DNA of 48,803 nucleotides, taken from JBFLXN01 sp040755715 [NCBI: Candidatus Edwardsbacteria bacterium] (GTDB lineage Bacteria; Edwardsbacteria; AC1; JBFLXN01). The position numbers were made by a program, and so were the translations under genes. The notes under the pieces were generated by a model. The model made no database searches. It was not told the origin of the DNA and saw only the letters and a program-made list of their open reading frames with translations. Where the stretch lies: NCBI GenBank assembly GCA_040755715.1, contig JBFLXN010000002.1, positions 1 through 48,803 on the forward strand. The letters run 5' to 3'. Below are positions 41,761 to 48,803 of the stretch, piece after piece. Every line of letters begins with the position of its first letter. Within the stretch, counting starts at the first letter, position 1.

Positions 41761-43695
41761 TTATTTCTTCTCCTCATCATCTTCTACCCGATATTCAGCT
41801 TCTACGGCACCTTCACCTTTTGGTTTCTCTTCCTTAGGTTTTTCCTCTTTTCTTTCGAACTCAGGTGGTGGCTCCGGACCAGCCTCCGGCGCACCCTTAG
41901 TCTTGGCGTAGATGGCTTCACCAATTTTATAAGCAGCGGTGTTCAAGTCTTCAATTGCTCGGCGAATCTCAGCCGCATTTTCACCCTTCATCACATTCTT
42001 TACCTTCTCTATTGCTTCTTCAATCTTTCGTCGGTCCTCAGAAGAAATCTTGTCTCCATATTCTCTCAAAGTCTTCTGAGTGGAATAGACCAACGCATCG
42101 GCTTGATTTCTGGCTTCAATTACTTCTCGCTTCTTTCGGTCTTCTTCGGCATGGGCTTCCGCATCTTTCTTCATCTTTTCCACTTCTTCCTTGGTCAATC
42201 CTGAAGAGGCGGTGATGCGGATTGATTGTTCCTTACTAGTTCCCAAATCTTTGGCCGAGACATGAACAATTCCATTGGCATCAATATCAAAGCCTACTTC
42301 AATTTGTGGAACACCTCTCGGTGCTGGTGGAATACCAATCAAATCAAAACGTCCTAGTGTTCGGTTATCTACGGCTATTTCTCTTTCGCCCTGCAGGACA
42401 TGTATGGAAACAGCCGGCTGATTGTCGCTGGCGGTGGAGAAGATTTGACTCTTTCTGGTGGGAATGGTCGTATTTCTTTCAATAATCCGGGTCATCACTC
42501 CACCGAGGGTTTCAATGCCCAATGAGAGTGGAGTGACATCTAACAATAACACATCTTTTACTTCACCTTTCAAAACTCCGGCCTGAATGGCGGCACCAAC
42601 GGCCACTACTTCATCAGGATTCACTCCTTTGTGTGCCTCTTTGCGGAAGAGTTCCCTCACCAATTCTTGAACCTTAGGCATTCTTGTCTGCCCACCGACT
42701 AAAACGACTTCATCAATATCGTCTGGTTTCAATCCGGCATCTTCCAGAGCGCGGCGACAGGGCCCGACACTACGCTGGACCAAGTCATCCACTAACTGTT
42801 CCAGTTTAGCCCTAGTCAAAGTTAGTTCAAGGTGCTTGGGGCCTGAGGCGTCAGCTGTGATAAATGGCAGGCTAATGGTAGTCTGAAGAGTGGTGGAAAG
42901 TTCACACTTGGCTTTTTCTGCCGCTTCTTTCATTCGCTGTAACGCCATTTTATCCTGACGCAAGTCAATGCCGTATTGCTTTTTGAATTCCTCAGCCATC
43001 CAGTCAATCACTCGCTGGTCAAAGTCATCGCCACCTAAGTGAGTATCACCATTGGTTGATTTAACTTCATAGACACCCTCGCCTAATTCTAAGATGGAGA
43101 TATCAAAAGTTCCCCCCCCAAGGTCATAGACGGCAATCTTGTGCGGATGTCCTTTGTCAAGTCCGTAGGCTAGTGAAGCGGCAGTCGGTTCATTGATAAT
43201 GCGCAGCACTTCTAAACCAGCAATTGTCCCGGCATCTTTAGTCGCCTGTCTTTGCGAATCATTAAAGTAGGCTGGCGTAGTGATAACTGCTTGGTTAATT
43301 GGTTCGCCCAAATAACTTTCAGCCGCCCTTTTCATATATTGCAGAATCTTGGCGGAAATTTCTGGTGGTGAATAAGTCTTATCTCCGGCTTTAACTCTGG
43401 CATCACCGTGTGGACCTTCAATAACTTTGTAAGGGACAAGTTTCATTTCTTGCTCTACTTCGCTGTGACGGCGTCCCATAAAGCGTTTGATAGAATAGAC
43501 AGTATTTTCCGGGTTAGTAATTGCCTGGCGTTTGCCGGCTTGACCGACAACTTCCTCACCTGATTTCAAAAAAGCAACCACTGAAGGAGTAGTTCTCATC
43601 CCATCAGGATTGGGGATAACCACCGGATTACCTCCTTCCATCACGGCGACACAGGAATTAGTCGTGCCCAAATCAATGCCGATAACTTTAGCCAT
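41761..43695 (-). CDS. dnaK: Chaperone DnaK (Hsp70)
   Basis: 644 residues. Start [18 protein letters not shown]; phosphate motif [18 protein letters not shown]; adenosine motif [14 protein letters not shown]; linker [14 protein letters not shown]; substrate domain and helical lid to the acidic tail [11 protein letters not shown]-driven folding chaperone. GGGAGG precedes the ATG. Group order grpE, dnaK, dnaJ; no hrcA and no CIRCE element were seen. Confidence 0.98.
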   Translation of the reverse strand: MAKVIGIDLGTTNSCVAVMEGGNPVVIPNPDGMRTTPSVVAFLKSGEEVVGQAGKRQAITNPENTVYSIKRFMGRRHSEVEQEMKLVPYKVIEGPHGDARVKAGDKTYSPPEISAKILQYMKRAAESYLGEPINQAVITTPAYFNDSQRQATKDAGTIAGLEVLRIINEPTAASLAYGLDKGHPHKIAVYDLGGGTFDISILELGEGVYEVKSTNGDTHLGGDDFDQRVIDWMAEEFKKQYGIDLRQDKMALQRMKEAAEKAKCELSTTLQTTISLPFITADASGPKHLELTLTRAKLEQLVDDLVQRSVGPCRRALEDAGLKPDDIDEVVLVGGQTRMPKVQELVRELFRKEAHKGVNPDEVVAVGAAIQAGVLKGEVKDVLLLDVTPLSLGIETLGGVMTRIIERNTTIPTRKSQIFSTASDNQPAVSIHVLQGEREIAVDNRTLGRFDLIGIPPAPRGVPQIEVGFDIDANGIVHVSAKDLGTSKEQSIRITASSGLTKEEVEKMKKDAEAHAEEDRKKREVIEARNQADALVYSTQKTLREYGDKISSEDRRKIEEAIEKVKNVMKGENAAEIRRAIEDLNTAAYKIGEAIYAKTKGAPEAGPEPPPEFERKEEKPKEEKPKGEGAVEAEYRVEDDEEKK

Positions 43696-43744
43696 ATAGT
43701 TTAAACCTCCCTTTTACGCTTCACGCTTGACGCTCTACGCTTCT

Positions 43745-43960
43745 AGTGCTGTGTGACATAAATTCCGTAACTTTTTTCGGGAGTCACACAGCACTTTCAC
43801 ATCCCGATTCTATCGGGATATGACATTCCGAAACTTGCCACTGGCAACTTTCGGAATTGTAACCCCTTAGTCCCGATTGAATCGGGACTAAGACCCCCCG
43901 CAGTGGTCTGTATCTTCGGGCCAACTTAATAGCGTTAATTTATGTTACAGACCACTAGTC
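43745..43960. repeat. Array of five hairpins between grpE and dnaK
   Basis: In order: GTGCTGTGTGAC/GTCACACAGCAC (43746-43794), ATCCCGATTCTATCGGGAT (43801-43819), ATTCCGAAA-TTGCCA/TGGCAA-TTTCGGAAT (43827-43858), a perfect 27-base CTTAGTCCCGATT palindrome (43866-43892), and CAGTGGTCTGTA/TACAGACCACTAG (43900-43960). The first and last resemble the IS630 end at 106-125 and are flanked by TA, so they may be MITEs. Confidence 0.75.
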
Positions 43961-43992
43961 TTTTTGTCTCTGGCGTTTAGCGTCTGGCGTTT

Positions 43993-44553
43993 TTATTCTA
44001 CTTCTTCTTGTTCTTCTTCGCCTAATCTTCCCTCTGTAGCGGAGGGTTCCTCGGCGCCTTTTACTTCTGACACGCCTTTACTTACCGCCACTTTGGCGGG
44101 TCGCAGAAGTCTATTATTAAAGGTATATCCCTTTTCAATTTCGTGAATGACGATATTGCTTGGGACCTCGTCATGTTCAAGTAAAAGTACGGCTTCATGT
44201 TTAGCAGGGTCAAACTCCTCACCCACAGAGGAAAATTCCTTCACCCCTTCTGTCTCAAGTAAAGATTTCAACTGATGACAAATCATTTCTACTCCCTCAT
44301 GAAATGGGTCAAAGTCTTTAGAGGTTTTGGCAGAATCCAATGCCCGCCTAAAATTGTCCAAGATTGGAAGGATTTTTAGTGCTAAATTTCTTTTTGCCTC
44401 ATTTTCTCTTTCCAGCCATTCTTTGGCGGCACGTTTTCTAAAATTGTCAAGTTCGGCTACTGCTCGTAAGTATTTGTCATAATTAGTGTTAGTTTCACTT
44501 TTCAGTCTTTTGAGTCTTTGTTTAAGTCTGCTATAAAGGTTTTTCTTTTGCAT
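43993..44553 (-). CDS. grpE: Nucleotide exchange factor GrpE
   Basis: 186 residues from ATG 44553, preceded by AAGGAGG; the longer frame from 44577 includes that site. Long N-terminal helix (YDKYLRAVAELDNFRKRAAKEW), LKILPILDNFRRAL, GVKEFSSVGEEFDPAKHEAV and the beta-wing end GYTFNNRLLRPAKVAVSK. It releases ADP from DnaK. A consensus promoter lies upstream. Confidence 0.95.
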   Translation of the reverse strand: MQKKNLYSRLKQRLKRLKSETNTNYDKYLRAVAELDNFRKRAAKEWLERENEAKRNLALKILPILDNFRRALDSAKTSKDFDPFHEGVEMICHQLKSLLETEGVKEFSSVGEEFDPAKHEAVLLLEHDEVPSNIVIHEIEKGYTFNNRLLRPAKVAVSKGVSEVKGAEEPSATEGRLGEEEQEEVE

Positions 44554-44615
44554 AAGCCTCCTTAGGAAAAAATTCAAAACTCAAATATCAAAACGCAAAA
44601 TTAAGGATATATATA

Positions 44616-44644
44616 ATTATAACTATAAAATGCTTTTTTGTCAA
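44616..44644 (-). promoter_or_regulatory. Consensus promoter of grpE
   Basis: Minus strand: TTGACA (44644-44639), 17 bases, TATAAT (44621-44616), both boxes perfect. Likely drives grpE-dnaK-dnaJ as a housekeeping promoter. Confidence 0.85.
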
Positions 44645-44678
44645 GGGGTAGAGAAAGATTTTTAACAATTCTTCAATC

Positions 44679-45812
44679 TTAGACTAATCTCCCGGCAATC
44701 TCTTCTGACAAAAGAAACCCTCTTTCGGTGGGTTTGAGCTTACCTTCACTTAGACATAACATCTCTGCTTCTACCAGTTCAGCAAGTGTTTGCCGATTTT
44801 GTGATTCCCAGGTAAGGCCAAATCTCTCCCGTAGTTTTCTTAAATCTATTCCATCTGATTGACGCAAAGAGAGGAAAATTTCTTCAAACTTTTGCTCTCT
44901 TTCAGTTAAGACTTCTTCCCAATCTCTGGCAGAAGATTTCTTTTCTATATCTCTTATGTACTCCTCTGGTTGAGATTTGTTAGCCCAGCGTCTTCCTTGA
45001 TCATGAGAATGGGCTCCTGCACCCAAGCCCAAATATTCACCCCGCCCCCAATAATTTTCATTGTGTCTACAGCAAAAACCTGGTTTGGCAAAATTTGAAA
45101 TTTCATAATGTTCGTAGCCAGCTTCTAAAAGGGTGGCGCAGGTGAATTCGTACATCTCCACCTCCTCTTCCTTTGAAGGCAGAGAGTCTTTAAAACGGAC
45201 AAAAGGGGTCTCTTCTTCAAGGGTGAGAGAATAAGTAGAAATATGTTCTGGAGAAAGGGTGATGGCTTTTCTCAAATCCTTGCGCCAATCATCAACAGTC
45301 TGTTCAGGCAGAGCATAAATTAAATCTAAGTTGATATTTTTAAAACCAGCCTTTCGGGCTAGAAAATAAGATTCTTTAGCTTCTTCTGCTGAGTGAACTC
45401 GGTTGAGAATTCTTAACGTTCTGTTAGAGAAACTCTGGACTCCGAGGCTTAAGCGATTGAAACCAGCTTTCCTTAAAGCAAACAGTTTTTGAAAATCTAC
45501 TGTGCCGGGATTTGCTTCCAGGGAGATTTCAGGATTGTCACCAAAGACGAAAGAATTCTTTAAGGCCTTGAGAATATCTGCCAGCATTTCTCCTGAAAGA
45601 AGACTGGGGGTGCCGCCACCAAAATAGATAGTAACAAAAGTTTTATTTTGAAACTCCGGAGAGTAGTTAGCCATTTCTTTCTTCAGTACAGAAACATATC
45701 GTCCTAATAAATCCAGATTGCCCGAGGAGATCTGCACTGAAGAGAAAGCACAATAGGGACATTTGCGTAGGCAGAAGGGGATGTGAATATAAAGCCCTAA
45801 CTTCTGGTGCAT
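44679..45812 (-). CDS. hemW: Radical SAM protein HemW (heme chaperone-like)
   Basis: 377 residues. YIHIPFCLRKCPYCAFSS carries the cluster Cys14, Cys18 and Cys21; the next block is TIYFGGGTPSLL. CRHNENYWGRGEYLGLGAGA is the family's mid-chain mark. Once called oxygen-independent coproporphyrinogen oxidase, this subgroup is HemW, which binds heme and hands it to proteins. AAGGAAA precedes the ATG. Upstream of grpE on the same strand. Confidence 0.92.
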   Translation of the reverse strand: MHQKLGLYIHIPFCLRKCPYCAFSSVQISSGNLDLLGRYVSVLKKEMANYSPEFQNKTFVTIYFGGGTPSLLSGEMLADILKALKNSFVFGDNPEISLEANPGTVDFQKLFALRKAGFNRLSLGVQSFSNRTLRILNRVHSAEEAKESYFLARKAGFKNINLDLIYALPEQTVDDWRKDLRKAITLSPEHISTYSLTLEEETPFVRFKDSLPSKEEEVEMYEFTCATLLEAGYEHYEISNFAKPGFCCRHNENYWGRGEYLGLGAGAHSHDQGRRWANKSQPEEYIRDIEKKSSARDWEEVLTEREQKFEEIFLSLRQSDGIDLRKLRERFGLTWESQNRQTLAELVEAEMLCLSEGKLKPTERGFLLSEEIAGRLV

Positions 45813-46093
45813 ATTAATTTCCTTTTTGGGGAAGGCAGATTTTGAAAATAGTGTCGTATCTACAAAATAAAGATCCTATGTTTATCGTTTGTCGGTTTGG
45901 GTTTCGGTAATGTATCGGTTTCGTTCTTCGGCTTCGCTGTGGTCGTCTTTTCAAGACGAAACGCTATATTTACGATTGACAATACCTAACCGCAACCTTA
46001 ACCGTAACCCTAAAATACAAGCATTATCTAATTGACGGAGTAAGATAGAATTCCAAAAATGATCTAGCTCTATCAGCGAAAATCTGCGTCCCA
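45813..46093. other. Intergenic region without a recognised gene
   Basis: Holds short palindromic pieces (GTCTT-TTC-AAGAC near 45947) and AACCGCAACC/TTAACCGTAACC repeats. No ribosome site or start upstream of a convincing frame. Confidence 0.5.
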
Positions 46094-46234
46094 TTATTTT
46101 GTTTTTCGTCTCTCTTGCCATTTGCGGCGGTCCTCTTCGGTTACTTTTCCGTGTTCAATTAATCTGCGGAACTCCTCTTCATTCAAAGGTCTTCGTCTCC
46201 GAACCTTTCTTCTCTCTTTTTTACCTTTTCTCAT
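46094..46234 (-). CDS. Small basic protein (46 residues)
   Basis: ATG 46234 with AGGAGA upstream. MRKGKKERRKVRRRRPLNEE, then EFRRLIEHGKVTEEDRRKWQ. A highly basic head and a helical tail suggest binding to RNA, DNA or the ribosome. Not recognised. It lies between two other small or unknown genes on the same strand. Confidence 0.55.
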   Translation of the reverse strand: MRKGKKERRKVRRRRPLNEEEFRRLIEHGKVTEEDRRKWQERRKTK

Positions 46235-46285
46235 ATCTTCTCCTAAGATAATGTTCACCGCGTAAAAACACGCCATGGCCTGTCT

Positions 46286-46555
46286 CTACGTCTTCTGTTG
46301 CCTTTTTGTTTCTTCTCCGATTTTTTTTATTTCTTCCAAGACCTCCTCTTGGGTCAAAACTCCTTTCTTTATTAGTGTACGAATAATAGCTTGAATGGTC
46401 AGGGCATTAGCCATTATCCCCTGCTCAAGGGTAATACTTCTTTTGTCAGTAGGACAGGCATCCTGCCTGTCCGAGCGAAGCGAAGTGGCAGGACTCCGAT
46501 ATTTATCGGAGTCAGTAATCTCTCTTTTTTTCTTCCTAAAAAGCATCGGTAGCAT
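46286..46555 (-). CDS. Small unknown protein with repeat-encoded centre
   Basis: 89 residues from ATG 46555 (MLPMLFRKKKREI). The C-terminal 42 residues (MANALTIQAIIRTLIKKGVL, TQEEVLEEIKKIG) form a neat helical unit that may be the ancestral protein. The middle, including SDKYRSPATSLRSDRQDACP, is encoded by two palindromes: GGACAGGCA/TGCCTGTCC (46452-46472) and GACTCCGATA/TATCGGAGTC-like (46492-46513). Function unknown. Confidence 0.5.
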   Translation of the reverse strand: MLPMLFRKKKREITDSDKYRSPATSLRSDRQDACPTDKRSITLEQGIMANALTIQAIIRTLIKKGVLTQEEVLEEIKKIGEETKRQQKT

Positions 46556-46685
46556 AAAATTAAAAATAAAATATAAAAAATAAAAAACACATATCAAAAA
46601 TACAAAAACTAAAAAGGAATTAGCAAACGCGGAAGGACAAAGGATAATTTTTACATTTTGGATTTGTGTATTTGATATTGGATTT

Positions 46686-48551
46686 TTAATTTTTGATATT
46701 AAGCCCCCATCCGGTAGCTTTCATTTTTAGAGAATCGATTTCTGTTTCAGTCAAGGCTCTGTCGTTCTGGCTCAAACGAAAGATAAAGATAATTCCGTCT
46801 TCCCAATCAACCTGGCAGAAAGTCTTGACTTGATAGTCTTGTAGGACTTCAAAGACTAATTCTTCCTTACCCTCACTTGCCGCCAAAGCCGTGAAGACAA
46901 AGGAAAATGTTTGTTCTTCAAGATTATCAATATAGACTTGAGTTGTGTTTGTTTTCCTAAATTCTTCATAGACATTGATTGCCTGTTTTATTATTTCTAT
47001 AATTTCCCCCTCCGAGATTTCAGGAGAAACAAGGAATTTATCTCCGAGGTGATAAAAAATCTCCTTGGCTAAATCTGAAGGGAACCCTTCAAGGGCAGGA
47101 ATTATTTTCTCCCAGCGCATTTGGCGCAAGAGTCTGGTAGTGCGGTCAAAGATGCGGAATCTCGGGCCAACTTTCTCAACTTTTCTCAACGCCTCTTCTA
47201 TTTTAGGCAAAAATTCCTCATCTACTCTCAGGGTTGGTTTCAGGCGTTCTTTATCAATCCAGAGGTCAAGGATAGTAATTTCTTGTTCCTGCCCGGCAGT
47301 TTGCAACTGGGTAGGTAAATCTGGACAGGCGGTAATAAATCCCTTAATTTTGTTTATTTCTCTAACACAAGCGATTCCTTTACCTCTATCCTCACCAGAG
47401 GTTACCAGAATGATTTTAGTAAGGTTGGCACTATGGGGATGAAAATAGACTTGGGGGAGATGCAGAGTCTTTTCTTCTTCCTGTAAGAGGGGCACTATTT
47501 TTCGCCAGATTAATTCTACGCCGGGTGGAATTTCTTGTTTTTTTCTTTTTTCTTTTAAACTCTTAATCTGGACAACCAATTCTTGCTGAAGAGATTCATT
47601 AAGGGGAGTATTGTCTTTCTTAACGATTTCTATTCTGAAGACATTAATGCCGTCAGTAGTAATGAAGCCTTTATCGTATTTGCGGAGATAGCCTGGCATC
47701 AGTTCTTCAATGACCGACAAAATATCGCCTAAAGACAATTCTCTTTCCAGCCCGGCTATGGTGAGACCGGTATTGTTCTCCCCTTTAGTCGTCTGGATAT
47801 TTTTTACGGCTACTTCAATGTCCCCTTGTTTTTGACGGATTCTCTGGACAAAACGATAATTATTGAGAATTTCTAAAGCCAAGTCTTCTGGTTTGCGTTC
47901 TTGCAAATAGGCTTCAGTGCGGCCTACAAAAAACTTTATTGCCTCACCCTTTTCGCCAATTAGTCCTTCTAATTCTTGAGGGGACTCGGCGTTTTTTCGC
48001 AAGAGCTCCACCACCTTTGAATACTCATCAAGTTTTCTGGCTTCACCTTTCTGCAAGATTTTTTTGGCTTCATCCTTGGTAGCCGCTCGGGTTATTTTTT
48101 CTTCCAGAATACTTCTACGTGCCTTAAATTTTTCCAAAAACTCTAAACCGGGCACAGGTAGTTCCATTAAGAAAACACCCCAATCTTCTCCTTTATATTC
48201 AATGAGAAAGCAATAACAGTAAGAAAGATTTAACCCCTCTTCGTGGATAATGGCCAGGCAACTATCAAGTAAGCCAGCCCAATCCGGAGCGAGCACAGAA
48301 AAAATCAAAAGCGGAGGTCCTTTATGTCTGCCGAGACGGGTTTCTTCTGTTTGAGTAATATAGACTTGCACCTTTTTTGGATTTTGTCTTTCTCTTTCTA
48401 AGAGTTCAATACAGCAGACAAACTCCTCTTCACTCAGTTTTCTGGCATAAGGTGAGGAAAGAAGCAATTCATTATAAAAATCCTCTATTCTTTCTGGGGA
48501 TAAATTGGAGTTTTTTTGTTTCAGTATGTCTTTAATTTTCTCAAGCCGCAC
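46686..48551 (-). CDS. Large unknown protein with an N-terminal ACT-like domain
   Basis: 621 residues, GTG start with GAGGTG five bases upstream. Residues of about 78-135 (PPLLIFSVLAPDWAGLLDSC, EGLNLSYCYCF) look like an ACT domain, a small-molecule sensor seen in GlnD and large glutamate dehydrogenases. A second ACT-like fold may lie near 265-320. The rest is alpha/beta with no catalytic motif that I recognise, and no signal peptide or membrane helix. Regulatory protein is the best guess. Downstream lie the two small proteins. Confidence 0.65.
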   Translation of the reverse strand: MRLEKIKDILKQKNSNLSPERIEDFYNELLLSSPYARKLSEEEFVCCIELLERERQNPKKVQVYITQTEETRLGRHKGPPLLIFSVLAPDWAGLLDSCLAIIHEEGLNLSYCYCFLIEYKGEDWGVFLMELPVPGLEFLEKFKARRSILEEKITRAATKDEAKKILQKGEARKLDEYSKVVELLRKNAESPQELEGLIGEKGEAIKFFVGRTEAYLQERKPEDLALEILNNYRFVQRIRQKQGDIEVAVKNIQTTKGENNTGLTIAGLERELSLGDILSVIEELMPGYLRKYDKGFITTDGINVFRIEIVKKDNTPLNESLQQELVVQIKSLKEKRKKQEIPPGVELIWRKIVPLLQEEEKTLHLPQVYFHPHSANLTKIILVTSGEDRGKGIACVREINKIKGFITACPDLPTQLQTAGQEQEITILDLWIDKERLKPTLRVDEEFLPKIEEALRKVEKVGPRFRIFDRTTRLLRQMRWEKIIPALEGFPSDLAKEIFYHLGDKFLVSPEISEGEIIEIIKQAINVYEEFRKTNTTQVYIDNLEEQTFSFVFTALAASEGKEELVFEVLQDYQVKTFCQVDWEDGIIFIFRLSQNDRALTETEIDSLKMKATGWGLNIKN

Positions 48552-48585
48552 TTAAACACCTCGCTCATCTCAATTCTTATACAGT

Positions 48586-48646
48586 GCTTTGTTAAATTTT
48601 GGCTCAAAATCTGCCTGTAAGCCTTCTGGCACAATAATATAAGCCT
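48586..48646. repeat. Dispersed repeat, copy 2 (uninterrupted)
   Basis: 61 bases matching copy 1 at 214-312 in two blocks, with six bases where copy 1 carries a 44-base palindromic insert. The rest of 48552-48803 has no gene: it holds the palindrome AAGCCCCGATTTATCGGGGC (48683-48704). Confidence 0.75.
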
Positions 48647-48721
48647 ATGAGGCACTTTTCTTGTGCTTTTGAGGATGCCCTGAAGCCCCGATTTATCGGG
48701 GCTTGGGCTGTCTTTCTCTTG

Positions 48722-48751
48722 GTTCTTCTCTTGGACAAGCAAGAGAAGAAC
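48722..48751. repeat. Perfect 12-bp hairpin
   Basis: GTTCTTCTCTTG, loop GACAAG, CAAGAGAAGAAC. No U-run follows, so it is not a clear terminator. Confidence 0.6.
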
Positions 48752-48803
48752 AAGCCCAGAAGGCTTAAACGCTTGTCAGTGTTGATTTTCCTTCACTCCG
48801 TTC

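Noticed and set aside
43696-44678. CIRCE operator at the heat-shock genes
   Set aside because: No TTAGCACTC-N9-GAGTGCTAA was seen upstream of grpE or dnaK, and hrcA is absent.
48521-48742. 73-codon minus-strand frame
   Set aside because: Starts in a hairpin, ends inside the ACT-domain gene and covers repeat copy 2; no ribosome site.
1-48803. tRNA and rRNA genes
   Set aside because: No cloverleaf with a T-loop GGTTCRA pattern or conserved rRNA block was recognised by eye; a covariance search would settle it.

Overview
The window reads as one chromosomal segment of an uncultured, probably anaerobic bacterium with a Gram-negative type envelope. Evidence for the envelope is an OmpA-family outer-membrane protein with a signal peptide and several lipoproteins. 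A hydrogenase maturation protease and several radical SAM enzymes fit an anaerobic life. Coding regions are of moderate to low GC. Intergenic regions are crowded with short palindromes and hairpins of the kind common in metagenome-assembled genomes of candidate phyla; I cannot name the phylum. No rRNA, tRNA, CRISPR array or integrase was recognised.

Layout. 1-3.6 kb is an accessory patch: the end of an IS630-type transposase, a 5'-truncated AAA/DUF4143 ATPase, panB, a methyltransferase remnant, an intact beta-class DNA methyltransferase with a truncated partner, then panC. 4.5-7.5 kb is a polyamine set (Arg/Lys/Orn decarboxylase, aminopropyltransferase, SAM decarboxylase). 8-9.7 kb is the OmpA-like gene with a clear promoter and terminator. 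9.8-15.8 kb holds dihydrolipoamide dehydrogenase, an unknown gene and a sulfur-transfer/thiazole group (IscU, ThiF/MoeB-like, ThiS/MoaD-like, a Cys/His-rich unknown, Thi4). 16-19.8 kb is a decaying export/metal operon with several frameshifts and deletions. 19.8-26.4 kb carries cysK, an Rrf2 regulator with a consensus promoter, and a four-gene cluster that I read as the two-enzyme lipoate pathway (two radical SAM lipoyl synthase subunits, a LipT-type flavoprotein, and a lipoate ligase fused to DUF116). 26.6-29.1 kb has a ROK kinase, a hydrogenase protease and a Xer recombinase. 29.2-36.9 kb is a phoH-pgpH-ybeY-M50 group with an 801-residue coiled-coil protein. 37-40.5 kb contains three attC-like integron sites, all in one orientation, next to cassette-type genes (a methyltransferase, a nucleotidyltransferase remnant, BrnTA). 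40.5-45.8 kb is dnaJ, dnaK, grpE and hemW; 46-48.6 kb holds two small proteins and a large ACT-domain protein.

How it fits together. The lipoate cluster plus lpd indicates lipoylated enzymes made by the LipS1/LipS2 route. cysK, the Rrf2 regulator, IscU, the ThiS/ThiF pair and Thi4 form a sulfur-metabolism theme. The most unusual features are (i) the integron-like cassettes with 51-, 59- and 149-bp attC structures and no integrase in view, (ii) palindromic elements that sit in frame inside at least six genes, resembling Rickettsia palindromic elements in behaviour, (iii) a 143-bp MITE-like element with 17-bp terminal repeats and a 9-bp target duplication, and (iv) a Thi4 with Cys at the sulfur-donor position.
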